Positions 46,566-61,250 of a stretch of 64,000 nt of DNA are shown in pieces. Numbering within the stretch: position 1 is the stretch's first letter; each line of letters starts with the position of its first letter. The stretch is from Clavulina sp. PMI_390. Taxonomy: Eukaryota; Basidiomycota; Agaricomycetes; Cantharellales; Hydnaceae. The position numbers and the translations under genes are program-made. The notes beneath the pieces are model-generated. The model made no database searches, was not told the DNA's origin, and saw only the letters and a program-made list of their open reading frames with translations. Location: positions 250,245 through 314,244 of the forward strand of contig WIDE01000032.1 of NCBI GenBank assembly GCA_015039315.1. The letters run 5' to 3'.

Positions 46566-49500
46566 ATGAGTTCAAATACCGACACTGTAGGACAGCTACC
46601 TCTTCTCTCCAACCTCAGCTTAGTGAGTGGCAAGTTCGATGACGAAATAGTGGCGACTACTGAAGACTTTGTGGTTACGCCCTAGAGAAAATCGTCGAGG
46701 ACTGGTCCTCAAACAATCGCTTTAGATGAGGATATGGCCAGTGTGGTGAGTGGGGAGATCCCTCAAACGAGATGAGTGCCAGTCTCATGATTCTTCACAT
46801 TCTAACTTTGCTTCTTCAGCACGAGTTCCTAGACCCAGACGCTAGTGAAACTAACGATCAAAATTCCGGATTTTACGAGAATGACGCGTGTCTCACCGCA
46901 GATGTGCGGTCTATGAGTTTATCGCCTGTTCGTCGCACTTTCACGAATGCCTCCACGTCGACAGTCATCAGCTACGGAGTTCTTCAGATGTCTCTATCTG
47001 AACTATGCAGCATCATCATTGAACGCCCCTCATTATACTTCGCTGAGATACTTTCCATCGAATGTTATTCAGAGCGAGTGAGCTTCATCACGCACCGCTT
47101 CCTTATACTGCATCTGCGCAGGAAAGGAAGGAAAGATGTCTATTTGCGCATGGACCGCCGTGCTGGTGTCGGTCTTGCTCGGCTCCTCTCGACCAGCGGA
47201 GTGAGTTCCGCCCGTGATGAGGTGCGTCCTTCGTAAGCATTGCATTCTAGCATCAACGCCAGCTCACATTGCATTTCGAGTAGGCCACGCTTTCTCCTTC
47301 GAAAGATCGAATGATTTCCCCCTCTGCAAAGTTAGAGAATCGATTACGATTATCTCCAATACAACCCCCAACTCTAGGAGAACTTCGCGAATTTATCAAC
47401 GTGATATGTGAAGAGCTCGTGTTTTACAAGGCTTGGCCGGTATGTTTTTTGCGATAATAGTATATCAATATGCTGAGTGCAAATGTGCATCAGGAAAACT
47501 GTTGGTTCTTCTGCTCACTGGTCCAACAACATTTGGCGTCCTCCGAATGTAGCACCTTTGATTTCGGGCACATCATGCACACCACTCTTGCCAAGCAGCT
47601 GCGAGTCAAAATACGCGATAGGATCCAAATCGTCTTTCACCGACCGGAACCTCCATCTGTATGTGGCCAGTGGTTGTTGCGGTGCCGATTTACTAATGTT
47701 TAGACAATAGATCACGCAAATTCTCCAATATATCCAGAGTGTTGGCGACCTCTTTCCAAACACTGCGAAGAGCCTCGCCGAAACTTTGGTGCGTATCAAC
47801 GGTAACGCAAGACTATGGGTTGTATATGCTCATTTAACTATAGGGGAACTCGATTCAGTACGATCACAGCCTTCTCAATGCTGCCGACGGCAAGGAATCA
47901 GATGCAATCCTTCGGCTCGTTGTATCAGGGCTCGATTTGTGCCATCAGCTCATCGAAGAAAAGAAATCGGATCTGCTCGGGGTTCTGCTCCCTCAAATTG
48001 CCAGCATCGATTACCCGCCGCTCTGGAAAGATTACTATGCCAAGCTTTGGTACGAGCACTGTATCGTTTTGCAAAAATCTCTATATCTGGACCAGGCCCA
48101 AAAAGCCGTGGAAGAAGCAATTAATTTGGCGCCCACGGGTTACGACATCGTGAGCTATCACGAGCAAAGGTATCTTATCGCATTTAACTCGCAAAATATA
48201 GCTTCTGCGTCGGTTATGGCTATAGAAGCAATCTCGCTGCTCCGCCAGGGAGATATCACACTAGACGACATACCTTCCAGCCCTCTTCGTCAAAGATACC
48301 GCGTTCATTGTGACTATGCCAAGATACTTGTCGATCTGCTTGAGTTCCCTCGAGCTTGCGACGAGTTTGTGTTTGTGTTATCTTACTATCGCGACCATGC
48401 TTCCAGGTTTCATGCTACCGCAGGTTTTAGGGCTCAACTTGGTCGAATGCTCTGCGCGTACTCCAAGGCACTCATGGGTGCTTCTAGACTGAATGAAGCT
48501 CTCTCTATCGTTGATGAGGCCATCAGCCTTTGTCGCAACTGGGACATCGGTGATGTAGAGGTCATGTATTGCGAGGCATCCCTACAGAAGTCGACTATCC
48601 TCAGCAAGTTGGGCCGTTTTCATGAGCCCTTCCCAATAATTCTCAAGACTGCTGGTGGCTATATTCCGAATGGGGCAGGTCTGATGTGCCCTCACTATGT
48701 GAAGTGGGGGAAGCACCAGAACAGCCTCTCATGGGACCACAGTGAGGGGTTATTGTCCTTTGACTGTGAGGAATGGATCCTCAATGCGGTTAACACTTAC
48801 GGAGACCACTTATGGTCAGGAGGACACTATCGAGAAGCTATCGGCGAGTGGCAAACCTCTTATGACAATTCGTACACAGCGACTATCGGGTGGCACGACA
48901 AAGGCGTACCCCTCGACTTGCTGCCAAGGCTCTTTTCGCTATTTGTTCAGCGGTCCAGGAGTTTGAGAAATCTTGGAGCTTGGCGCGTCATCGCCAAAGA
49001 AAGCCAGTTATTTGTCACTATGGTCCGCAGTCTTATACCCCAGTTATCATCTCATTTATATGTTGAATTGGCGGCTCAACTGAAAGGGTATGGGTTTGCC
49101 CTTGTGCACATATGGAAACATGCTGAGGCTGATAGCGCCTTGGAGGAATGCACAAGACTGTATCACCAAATTACACCTCTCAATCCTCATTTGCACAGGA
49201 TGAATCTAGCCACGGTTCTCCGTGAGCGATCCGCAGTCCTCTCGTACCTCGGAGAACCCACGAAAGCACACGAGGCATCCTCGGAAGCCGTGACAATCGC
49301 TCGCCACCTTCACAACGTCAATCCTGGATACTTCCGTCTGTGCTTGGCACAAGCTCTCCTCCAACATGGCTTTGATTCTGTTGGGGCACTGGATCCCTCC
49401 CACGGAATTAGCTTCGCAACGGAGGCCGTTGACTATCTCCGCGAGGAGTATTCCCTCTACCCTGCGCAGACTGCTGTAGAACTGTCTCAGGCATTGTGGA

Positions 49501-50114
49501 AGACTGCACAACTCCATCTCGCTGCAGCTCAAAACGAGGAGGCTGAAACGTCCTACCGGGCCGTGATCGAAATGCACGACCAGGGTGGTATCATCGATCG
49601 AATGCGCAGCATTTGCGAAGCTGTTCCAGAGTTATCCCATCATCTTGTCAACTTAGCCGATGCACTTTTCCAGTGCGGATGGTCCAAGTTACGGGTTGGG
49701 CGACTAGCAGACGCGCTCTCGAATCTTCGGGAGGCACAGCTGATATACATCGACCTGACTTCGCTTGAGGAAGACGGACCATGGTACAGGGAACGACTAG
49801 CTCGCACTCATCTCATCTTGGGAGAGTGTAAGTTTGAGCTACGTTCCTTTGCTGAGGCTCGGGACTTGGGAGAAAGAGCACTGAAGCTGTTCAAGAAGCT
49901 TTCAACCGAAGGGGCTAGATCTTGTTCCGATGTCATTGTTCGTGCCATCTGGCTTATCGCTCGCGCATGTGTTTATGGAGGTGAGAGATCTCGAGCGAGG
50001 GAGATTATGGCCGCAGAGGAGGAAGCTTTGAGCAAGGTACGAGAAGTCCCAATGTATCCGGGGATGGTCGGAGAACTGCTTGCCATCAAAGCGTCCCTCG
50101 TTGAAGAAGTTTAG
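46566..50114 (+). CDS. Family gene C: His/NCW N-terminal domain plus TPR-like repeats
   Basis: Seven exons: 46566-46622, 46686-46745, 46820-47221, 47284-47439, 47494-47658, 47711-47788 and 47844-50114; 1,063 codons including the stop, all phase 0. The N-terminal domain has SLSELCSIII, THRFLILHL, DVYLRMDRR, then EELVFYKAWP and ENCWFFCSLVQQHL; the TPR-like part begins about residue 310 and shows repeats such as YCRNWDIGDVEVMYCEASLQ helices and AEARDLGERALKLFKKL. Exon 4 is 156 nt, identical in length to its partners in A and B. Between paralogues the H and NCW blocks are far more conserved than the repeats. On the opposite strand to A and B, so the family spread by more than simple tandem copying. 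No nucleotide-binding (NB-ARC/NACHT) motif is present. Confidence 0.75.
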
Positions 50115-51202
50115 GATGTACGAGTCCAACTTGTAGTGATATGTATTTAGCGCACTTTATATTCCCCCATCAATTCTCATCGATCTGCCAAGAATTGGAT
50201 CCTTTGAGCTGCCATGATTTTCTAGTGAGCGACCTTCCTCCAAGATAGTGTGTCAACGCTATTGATAGCGCATTTGGCGCCAAAGAGCAATTGCTGTCGT
50301 GGCACAACCCCGGGCCGATGAGTTCTCAGCGGTTCCGTATTGCTTGGCAACTTGATCGCCTTGGCGGAGACAGCCCAAGCGTCAAATTGAAAAGTCTTGG
50401 AATCTTGAAAGCTTTGGGAGATTAGGAACCCGAGGGGATGTTACAGAATGGGAGATGGGTGCGAAAGCCCTTGGCAGTGGGGCTGGCAAAGAAAGCGGCT
50501 GGACACCCGGTCGGGGCAGACCGAAAGCCGTTCGCGGAAGAGAAACCATCATTACCCAAGATAGCCGATGAAAATAGACCTGAGGACTCATCCGCCACCT
50601 GATATTAAGTGTCCAGCTCTGAGAGGGATTCAAGACATTGAAGGGGTGATGGGGAAAGCTACGAGTCGCGTGCTAGGCTCCACATCGAGCCTGGAATCCA
50701 TCAGCCCATATACTCCCCGGCAAGGAATTTATCGGGACGTCGAAGACGTAAAAGTCTTGCGGTATATATTACATCGGTAGAAGACAAACGCTTCCTCAAC
50801 ATCACAGCCCGGAAAAGTGGTGGAGGTTTATCGGTACTCATATCACAATGCCAACGAGTGGAGCTGGGTAGACTCCTTCGGTACGGATGTGCCTGGCTAA
50901 AAATACAAGAATAGCACTACTGCACTAGAGCCTCCGTACTTCCCGTAATCGTTTACGTGTTTTGTTGTAGGAGCGTCGCACCCATTATCCCCAAAAAGGA
51001 GCTGGGTCACACGGTCACATTGTTTGACCAAACAAAACTCTATTTCAACTCGGGGGCGACTCGTAGACCGCGCCAAGCCTTGAGAATAACCCCGACGACC
51101 TGAGCTCCTTGCTCATCTCTGCCACGTCGCTCATTCATCTCACATTAGAACTACCCCTGGGCTTATAGCTAAGCCGTGACAGCTCAGAGCTCGTCGGTGG
51201 CC
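50115..51202. other. 1.1 kb intergenic before the GH47 gene
   Basis: No gene is recognised on either strand. The last about 120 bases before the ATG are pyrimidine-rich, as in a fungal leader. Confidence 0.5.
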
Positions 51203-53871
<2,669 letters not shown>

Positions 53872-54183
53872 ACGGCGTACCTCTATTCATTATACACCGC
53901 TCGTCTGGAGCGGGCTCAGCTTGATGTATTCATACACGTTAGCTTAATCTGGACATCCTATTTTTCCTATCTATTCGTGGAATATCATTGGTAATATGGG
54001 CAAGGAGAAATTGACACAGGAGCTTCAGCTATAAGCTTCCGCAACATAGATTATCAAGTTGACACCATCAATAGAAAATGCGAAGAGGTGCGAAAATGCC
54101 GACATAGCGGAAAGAAGCGGAGGCGCAACCGAGGCTCGGTAGCCACCAAGAACCACACCAAACTCAAAATTAGACCAACGGCA
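53872..54183. other. Short intergenic after GH47
   Basis: About 0.3 kb, AT-richer than the genes, with no gene seen. Confidence 0.5.
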
Positions 54184-56316
54184 ATGTCGCGCGTAGAGAA
54201 CGCGTATCTGCCGTACTCCAAACCTACGGGTAGAATGCCGGAATTTGTGCCCAATGACGTATCAAGGTTGTTCGATAGTGGGTTTGTTTGTGTCGCGATT
54301 CGCGAAGCGACTGGAGGGAACTCACCCTTGCCCGTACAACAGCACTCAACGCGTCTGCCACAACGATACCTGCTCCTTTCCACAAAGAAGTCCTACAAGC
54401 ACCCCGTACACTTGTTTCCGAATGCCTTGAAAGTTGGCGTGCCCTTGAAAACTCAGGCTATGACACGAACGCCCACGACGAGTCCGACCAGATGATTCTG
54501 GACGAGACCCCAGCGAATCCAAGCGCTCCCAAACCGAAGGCTACGCAGTCTCAAAATCAGGCTATGGCCACTGTGTTCTGTCCCCAGGCGCTAGTTCAAT
54601 ATTACATCGGCCAAATCTTATTCCAGGCACGTATTCGTTGTCCGTTATCTCGATATGCACATATGTGCTCAGTATCTTTCTCAACGTAAAGATCATCTGC
54701 AAAGAAAGCGAAAACGGTCTCCGACTGACCGAGGAGCATAAAATCAAGTGGGCTACATACTTGGAGATTGCTCGGATCGACAAGACATGGGAGTGGGCTG
54801 CAGCCCAGGCGAAGACGGTGATAAATGATGATCAGAATGAACTCCCATTCCTTAAAAAGGTGTTGGAGGACAATAAGGAATTACAACGTTCGGCAAGGGC
54901 AGTCGGAAACGAGGCTGTACGAAGCATTTTCATAAAGTTCGTCGATGCGACCAACTGGGAGACCGCGACCAAAGTCCTTGGCCAGGTGATGGTTGACGGA
55001 TCGGATGATCTCATGCGAGATAACCATACCGCCTGGAATTACCTCGCTACATCCGCGCCTTCACTTCTTGCACGTGCGCCTCCTCACCACCTCCGACCCG
55101 ATCCCACTGAAACGAGGCCATCGACTCCGTATCATCATATGTCGAACCCTCTTCACCTGGACACACAGATGTACAGCCAGGTACGCGAGGGCCTGCCATT
55201 CACGGCAGTTGTCTTGAATCGAGATGAAATTGGAAAGCTCTCGGACCAAGCTCTCAAAGCAAAGTTGTTGAAACTCGTGGAGGACAAACGTCTCAACAAG
55301 TCCGCGGTCAAAGCCCTCGACTTGGATAACCTTACATCCACCTACCCCCAAATTGTCGAGTGCGTATTCATTGATATGGGGCGACCTGGCATAAAAGGAA
55401 CAAGCAAAAAAACACAGTCGAATAAGGGCAAAGCAGGTATCGCGAACGTGAACCCCAAGGCTCCTCAGCAGTCCTTTCGCCGACTTGACACCTTTATGCG
55501 TTGGTTCACTCAGACAGCTCGGTCAACAATAGAAGGACGAAGAAGTTGGAAGCAAAGCGCGGTTGGGAAACGCAAGGAAGGTGTGGCAGTAGGGATTCAG
55601 AGTCGGATTCATCACCACTCTGGGAGACTGGGGTATGCACCAGTCAATGCATTACGAGTGTCTTGCAACATACTGACATCCGCTTGGGATATAGTGAATA
55701 CGCCAATTGGAAACCTCAAGTTGACAAGAAGACAATTCGTAGCGTGCAAGCGGTAGAGGAGAAGGCCTGCGACTTCATGGCACTCCTTACCAGCCACCTG
55801 CTCCCGAGCCTCATTGGAAACTGGTATCAGCTCAACCGAGACGCGCACCTTCCCCCTCGAGGTATGCGAGGATTTTCTGTCGCGGGCGATGCAACCATGA
55901 ACTATGTTATGCCAGCACGCCGAGAATCCCCAGATGACGGTCTCTGGAGGATCGGGATGTGTGTCAGACGTTCCAAACCCTTGTCAGATCAGCAAGATTT
56001 TTCGTTTGCGTTCCCAGGCCTCCATGGGGGAAGGGGTCTGATAGTCAAACCCACGAGTCAGTATATCTGGCTGTGGAAGGGGGCGGTCAACACTTATGGT
56101 ACCATCTCCGGGATGAACGCCAAAGAGGAGACCACTGACAGCAAGAAGTCTGAACGTGAACACCTCACGATATCGATGCATCAGTCGCGGAAGATGCTCG
56201 ACTTTGGTCATCGATACCTAGCAACATCGCCATGCGAGGCCACAGCCTATCATGACAATCTCGATCTCCAGAACAACCCAAACGCCCTGAGTTGGATGGT
56301 CAATACATCACCATAG
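54184..56316 (+). CDS. Unrecognised multi-exon gene
   Basis: I do not recognise this product. The first exon (ATG 54184) reads SRVENAYLPYSKPTGR and joins in phase, over an intron with donor at about 54281 (GTGGGT) and acceptor CAACAG, to an exon encoding TLNASATTIPAPFHKEV and an acidic Asn/Ser-rich stretch. A further exon carries a helical, Lys-rich region (LPFLKKVLEDNKELQRSARA) and a basic segment (KKTQSNKGKAG). The final exon encodes IRSVQAVEEKACDFMALL, RGFSVAGDATMNYVMPARR and a C-terminus rich in Asp, Asn and aromatic residues; stop near 56316. A frame change between about 55440 and 55640 means at least one intron there that I could not place, and a GDWGMHQSMHYECLATY stretch lies in it. 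A transposon-related origin is possible but no polymerase, integrase or RNase H motif is seen. Confidence 0.4.
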
Positions 56317-56985
56317 AGGTCATCAATTGTGGTTATCTCAAGAAATGCTATCAAGCAGTGCCAGCCGTGCCCCTACAAAGTGCAGATGAATCCTTCACGA
56401 TCAAAATTTATTGGACGTTCGCGCCTCAGCAAGCGTTGACCCGTGGGAGAGGATGAGGCTCAGAGTTAGGAGGCAGCCTCATATTCAGCCTCTATATTTT
56501 CTGTATCAGCGCATTTGATTACATCCCAGATTATTGATGCACAGTTTGTCCTGGCTCTGCCAGTGTCACGGAGTATGACGCCATGGAGCTCGACGTCGTG
56601 TTGGAAACTGCCGATGGAGGCGTGATTTTCCGGCTTCCCACGCTAGACACGAAGTCGGAAGGGCTTGGCTCACTTTGCTCATGAATGACCCTTATAAATC
56701 TTGTAGGTGATATATAGAGAGCTCTTCCATGGAGGTAGAAAAACACACTCCATCACTACACTAATCTCTCGCAACAGCCCTAGAGCAGGTCTGCGGGCCG
56801 TGTGTTCCGTGACTCTATCGTTGGCTCGTTAACACAGTCGTCAATCTATGATTCTCCTCACAATTTACGTCTTTCCGAAGGTCATACTCACACGATCTCC
56901 CGGACGATAGCTTCTACCCCCCCGCAGAAAAGCGCCCCTCTTCTTTCAGCGTTTGAGAAACCACTCAGAACTGCTCCCAAGCAGA
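56317..56985. other. Intergenic before the cysteine-rich secreted protein array
   Basis: No gene is seen. TATAAAT at about 56693-56699 and ATATATAG near 56711 lie about 280 bases upstream of the first array gene and are promoter candidates. Confidence 0.5.
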
Positions 56986-58037
56986 ATGCTCTCTCTACGT
57001 CATTTTCTCTTGGCACTGCTCCCAGTGCTTCTCGACACCCCTCGGACCGCCATGGCGCAAAGCTTGAACCCACTCCCTATGGGAGCGAACTGCACTGCCG
57101 ATGCTGATTGCGCTTCGTCGAAGTGCTGGCCAGAGGTGAGCCCAATGGCGACCTAATGCCGCACCCCCAAGAGCCATTAACCAATGGACCCAACGAATAC
57201 TACTGTATGTAGTACTGGTACTTTGGACAAACGATTTGTTCTCCGAGCGCGACGGGCCACGGCTGCTTCGACGCATCAGATTGTGTAACGGGTATGTCGT
57301 ACCATGCTCAATCGCTGAGTCGATCCCAAAAGTCTGATCTTACCATTTGTCGCTGGTTGTTCTCTAGGTGTGTGCGATAATTATGTTTGTGGTGAGGGTA
57401 TAGATTATGAGAGTAAATGCTATTCTGGGGCGGATTGCCAAACCGGTTCGTCTCCCAATGACCCGCGTTACCGATAATCCTCAATAGCTCACTATTCTCA
57501 CCTTTCAGACGTTTGCATTGCTCCTTACCTAGGAGGAGGCCAGTACACTGAGGTATATCATCTCGTTTCCCTTCAATTATTTTCACCAGCGGCTAAAGCA
57601 TTACTTCCTATGCACATACAGTGCTTTCCTATGCATACAGTAAGTATATGCGCTCTCCAACAACGTCAAGTTCCCACCAGACATATTCTCTCTAATTGTA
57701 GGGCATGGCATGTCAAACAGCAGAACCGAGTCTCTGCATCTCTGGTGTGTTGGGTCTATTCTGATTGTTCAATAAATATCAGAGCCTACATTCTGTTTTT
57801 TTAGGAATCTGCACCGATGATGGGTCTGGAAATGGTACTGGAGTATGCGCCCCGAGTGGTCTTTATGGCAATTGCTACACGGGCGCGGACTGTGAGAGCG
57901 GTATGTCCACTCACTATTAATACACCCTGCCGCGATACCGTCAAATCTAACATTGGATGATACTCTTGGCTAAATTAGGATATTTCTGCGACCCTCGGTC
58001 GATGTCGGACCCTGTCGGCGGCTGCTACAAGGATTAG
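56986..58037 (+). CDS. Small secreted cysteine-rich modular protein, copy 1
   Basis: Eight or nine very short exons from ATG 56986 to TAG 58035-58037. A signal peptide (SLRHFLLALLPVLL) ends before AQSLNPLPMGANC. Several modules follow, each one about 25-35 residues with four or more Cys and often closing at a phase-1 intron after a Thr-Gly or Ser-Gly: CTADADCASSKCWPE, then ICSPSATGHGCFDASDCVTG, VCDNYVCGEG ... KCYSGADCQTD, VCIAPYLGGGQYTECFPMHT, CQTAEPSLCISG, ICTDDGSGNGTGVCAPSG and a last ending GGCYKD. The pattern fits an extracellular disulfide-rich protein, a plausible effector or wall protein; the function is not known. Intact. Compare copy 2 (truncated, 58534) and copy 3 (60264). Confidence 0.75.
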
Positions 58038-58533
58038 CTGGAATATCTTCAAGCCGTATTATCGGCATCTAGCGGGGGATGATTTTTCTAGGGTACATCC
58101 CACGCGAGTGAGGGATATCTTGTATTTCGCACCCGCGAGCTAAGTCCTGAGAAAGGCCTACTGAGACTTAGCTGTACCATCATATCTCCTTGCTAAAATA
58201 CCATCTACCATTGCATTACTATCAACGTGGAATTTGGTTCGATGGTCGATTGATATGCTTCTGGCGCTCCATCAGCACCCATGAATGACCCTATCATCTG
58301 TGCTTTCGTATTCACTTCGTCCAAAGCGGCTGTGCTGAATAGATTACCCATTTGAGCACTAGATTGCCAGGATCGGGGATTTCGGTCGGGCCCGTTACGC
58401 CATGGCTCGGTGATTGCCCGGTAGCTGGGATCTTGTGCGAGAGCTTTGTATTTATACCCCCTGGTATCTTATGGTTCCCTTCCGACCACCTCATATTCCT
58501 TCCAGGGCTTTATTCAGACCACGCGAGTAAAAA
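58038..58533. other. Intergenic between cysteine-rich copies 1 and 2
   Basis: About 0.5 kb, no gene seen; contains the leader of the truncated copy. Confidence 0.5.
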
Positions 58534-58915
58534 ATGCTGGCTCATCGCCTTTCACTTCCTCTTATCCTGCTGGGAACTCCGTGTTTTGCAGCTTCACAGA
58601 ACCCTTTCGGCACCATCTGCGCGACTGATTCCGATTGTGACTCTAGAAATTGCTTTTATCAGGTATGAAACTTCGGTGCAACAACCGAAGAAAGATTTGC
58701 TCTGATGTCCCCTTGGCTGCAGTATTGGACTGATGGCCCGTTGGTTTGCTGGCCCAGTGCAACTGGTCATGCTTGCTCGCTAGACTCTGACTGCATGGCA
58801 GGTACGCTGTCATAATACTAGCGGCTCCGGGTATTTATATCAACTATGCCAATGAATATCGTGTTGGGCTCAAAGGAGAGTGTGAAGACTCTGTCTGCGT
58901 CGAAGCTTTCAATAG
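58534..58915 (+). pseudogene. Truncated cysteine-rich secreted protein, copy 2
   Basis: ATG 58534 opens a good signal peptide (AHRLSLPLILLGTPCF) and the first Cys module (ICATDSDCDSRNCFYQ), then an intron with the same position as in copies 1 and 3. The next exon matches the second module (VCWPSATGHACSLDSDCMAG). A third exon begins with ECEDSVCVE, matching copy 3 CENSVC, but after about 58915 homology stops and the frame runs into unrelated sequence. The later modules seen in copies 1 and 3 are missing. The gene is therefore read as a remnant, though a shortened product cannot be ruled out. Confidence 0.7.
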
Positions 58916-60263
58916 GAGGGGGATAGCACCCAAGAAGATAAGCTTCTTAAGCGCTTTGCTAAGCCCTAAGGTTCGATTCTTGATCCTTCCCCCAGATTTA
59001 TCGCTGAATTCCTCCTTTTTGCGAGTAGAGTAGCCTGTACAAGACAAAACGGTGTGTAGAGGGTGCGTTTCTGCGTTTCCATCAACTTTTGTAGTATGAA
59101 GTATCAACCTAGTCCCAGCTCCCAACATAGGTGTCAGAGGCGATGATGGGATTCGGAAAAGGACTGGCGCTTGCAATCCGTTAGCCTAGCATGATAAGTC
59201 CAGTGTTTGGAGACACCTGTATCTATAATATTTAGTACAGCCAAGCCCTAGGCGCATCGCTGGCAGCCCCACAGGGTAAAACCGATTCTCTCTATCAATT
59301 GATCAGAACTCACCGCGATGCCGTTATCTGGGCTTTCAGGGGCAGACTCTTTGGTTCCAAGGAGCCTTCTTTACTCGTATGTCCTTGGAGCTATAAATAG
59401 ATCTCGGAACGTATAGGCACAGAAATGTCTGTTTGTGTTTTGCTGGGCGCACCAAACAATCTGAGCAATGGTTGGGCGGAACTGATCATATTTAGCGCCA
59501 ATCTTCTTACCACCTCTCTCTCAAGAATATCGTTCAACCATTTTGTCTGTTGCTCTGTGGATGAGCTTGTGCCTTGAAGGCCCTATACTCAGTTTCGATT
59601 TACCTCTTCTTTAAGTTCTCACCAACGCCTATAGCCCAGCATTTCTGCCTTCGGGGTTTCTTGTTTACCTCATTGTTGGCGGCTACTTCCCCAATGGCTT
59701 GACTGTCTTTGACGTCAAACCATCAAACACGGGGATAGCTGGTGGGCCCGTTCGGCCAGAACTCGCTGGTTGTTCATCAAGTGTAGATGCGCCGTCTTTG
59801 GGGTGAAATCCCTACACAACGCTATGGTTTATCCTATGATGTTCCTAAGTTCGTGAGCGCTTTTTATGGTGTGGTTCATGTTCATCCCTATCATGCCTCG
59901 TGAGTAAGAATGCGCCCTCCAGGTCCAGCCTCGGCCCACTCATAACTCCATAAAATCAATGAGAAGCGATGGCGGCTGTATTGATATATGAATTCTGCCA
60001 ATCCTCGTGAAGTGCGAATCCACACACCCTGCCCGTAACGAAGTGACTTACCCCTAGGTCAATCAGATCTTACCCCTTACTCACTACAGGCGCTCAATTT
60101 ACGTCTTTTGTAGATTTTCCCAAGTTCTCCAGTCAATACTGGCTAATCCTCCAGGCCGAGCGTTAGCCACCAGATCGCACTATTTGTACATCAGTGGAAG
60201 CCAGTGGTACGGCAGCTTGCCTCTCCCTCCTCAACTTCCCTGTCTTTCGATTACTTACCCGAA
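58916..60263. other. 1.3 kb without a recognisable gene
   Basis: Sequence beyond the break of copy 2 and upstream of copy 3. No further Cys-module exons or other gene were recognised. Confidence 0.5.
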
Positions 60264-61250
60264 ATGTTGGCCTCCCACCTTTTGTTTGTTCCCGTTCTCT
60301 TGGGCGTCGCACACTTTTCAGTTGCACAAAGCCCGCTTGGCGCGAATTGCACCGTCGATATTGATTGTGCCTCGGGGAAATGTTTCCCTCAGGTATGAAC
60401 TACTGAGCTCAGCGTCTACTAATAACTGTTCTTATATGAGTCTCCTATAGTCGTGGATTTTTGGCCAATTGATCTGCTCACCTAGTCCCGCGGGACACGC
60501 CTGCTCGGCAGACTCTGACTGTATCACGGGTACGCTATTCTCTACTCCGATCTCGATCATATAGTATCTTAATTTATTGAATCCGCTCACAGAATTGTGC
60601 GAGAATTCTGTCTGCGCCCAGGGAACTCCATCTTCTGGTGGAGACTGTTATTCAGGCGCTGACTGTATCACCGGTGAGTTTATTCGAATGAAAGCATGTA
60701 TGATCACCTGAATCAGTCATCAAACACCTTAAATCATAGATGTTTGTACGTCATTTGCTGAAGGCACTGGCCCTACCGAGGTGGGTTCAAATTTGTTCCT
60801 TCCCTTATCTCGTTGCTAATGAGATTCCACGCAACAGTGCTTCCCCAGTCGCACGGTAAGAATATTCGCCGTTCCTAGTAGCGAATCGATACTCATTGAG
60901 AAGTCTTGGGCTGGTGCACGAATAGGGCAGCCCCTGCGAGACCGCGGACCCAAATTGGTGTATTTCAGGTAATTTTCTGACAGATCCTTCGGAGAAACGG
61001 AATATTGAACGTCGTTTCGAACCCTCACATAGATGTGTGCACCGATGACGGGACAGGTAATGGTACTGGAGTGTGTGCTCCAGGCGTCTTGCAACAAGGT
61101 TGCTATGAGACTTCCGACTGCGCCACTGGTTCGTCTTAATTATAATGGCACCTACACAACATTGTTGACCCCCACGTTTTTGGTGTAGGATATGTATGCC
61201 TTCCTCGGGACACCGCTGATCCAATCGGTGGCTGCTTCCACTCGTCGTAA
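60264..61250 (+). CDS. Small secreted cysteine-rich modular protein, copy 3
   Basis: ATG 60264, stop TAA 61248-61250, eight short exons with the intron positions of copy 1. Signal peptide LASHLLFVPVLLGVAHF, then modules CTVDIDCASGKCFPQ, LICSPSPAGHACSADSDCITG, LCENSVCAQG ... CYSGADCITD, VCTSFAEGTGPTECFPSRT, PCETADPNWCIS, VCTDDGTGNGTGVCAPG, GCYETSDCATG and a last ending GGCFHSS. Each module repeats the spacing C-x4-5-DC-x4-C, so the gene is built of duplicated exon units. Substitutions relative to copy 1 mostly leave the Cys residues in place. No enzyme motif is present. The protein is presumed extracellular. Confidence 0.78.

Noticed and set aside
46566..50114. Family genes A, B and C as NLR-like immune receptors
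   Set aside because: They have TPR-like repeats, but no P-loop, NB-ARC or NACHT motif; the central ATPase is missing.
54184..56316. Transposon call for the unrecognised gene
   Set aside because: No reverse transcriptase, integrase, transposase or RNase H motif and no terminal repeats were seen.
58965..58990. GGTTCGATTC resembling a tRNA T-loop
   Set aside because: No D-arm or pairing acceptor stem is found at the needed distances.
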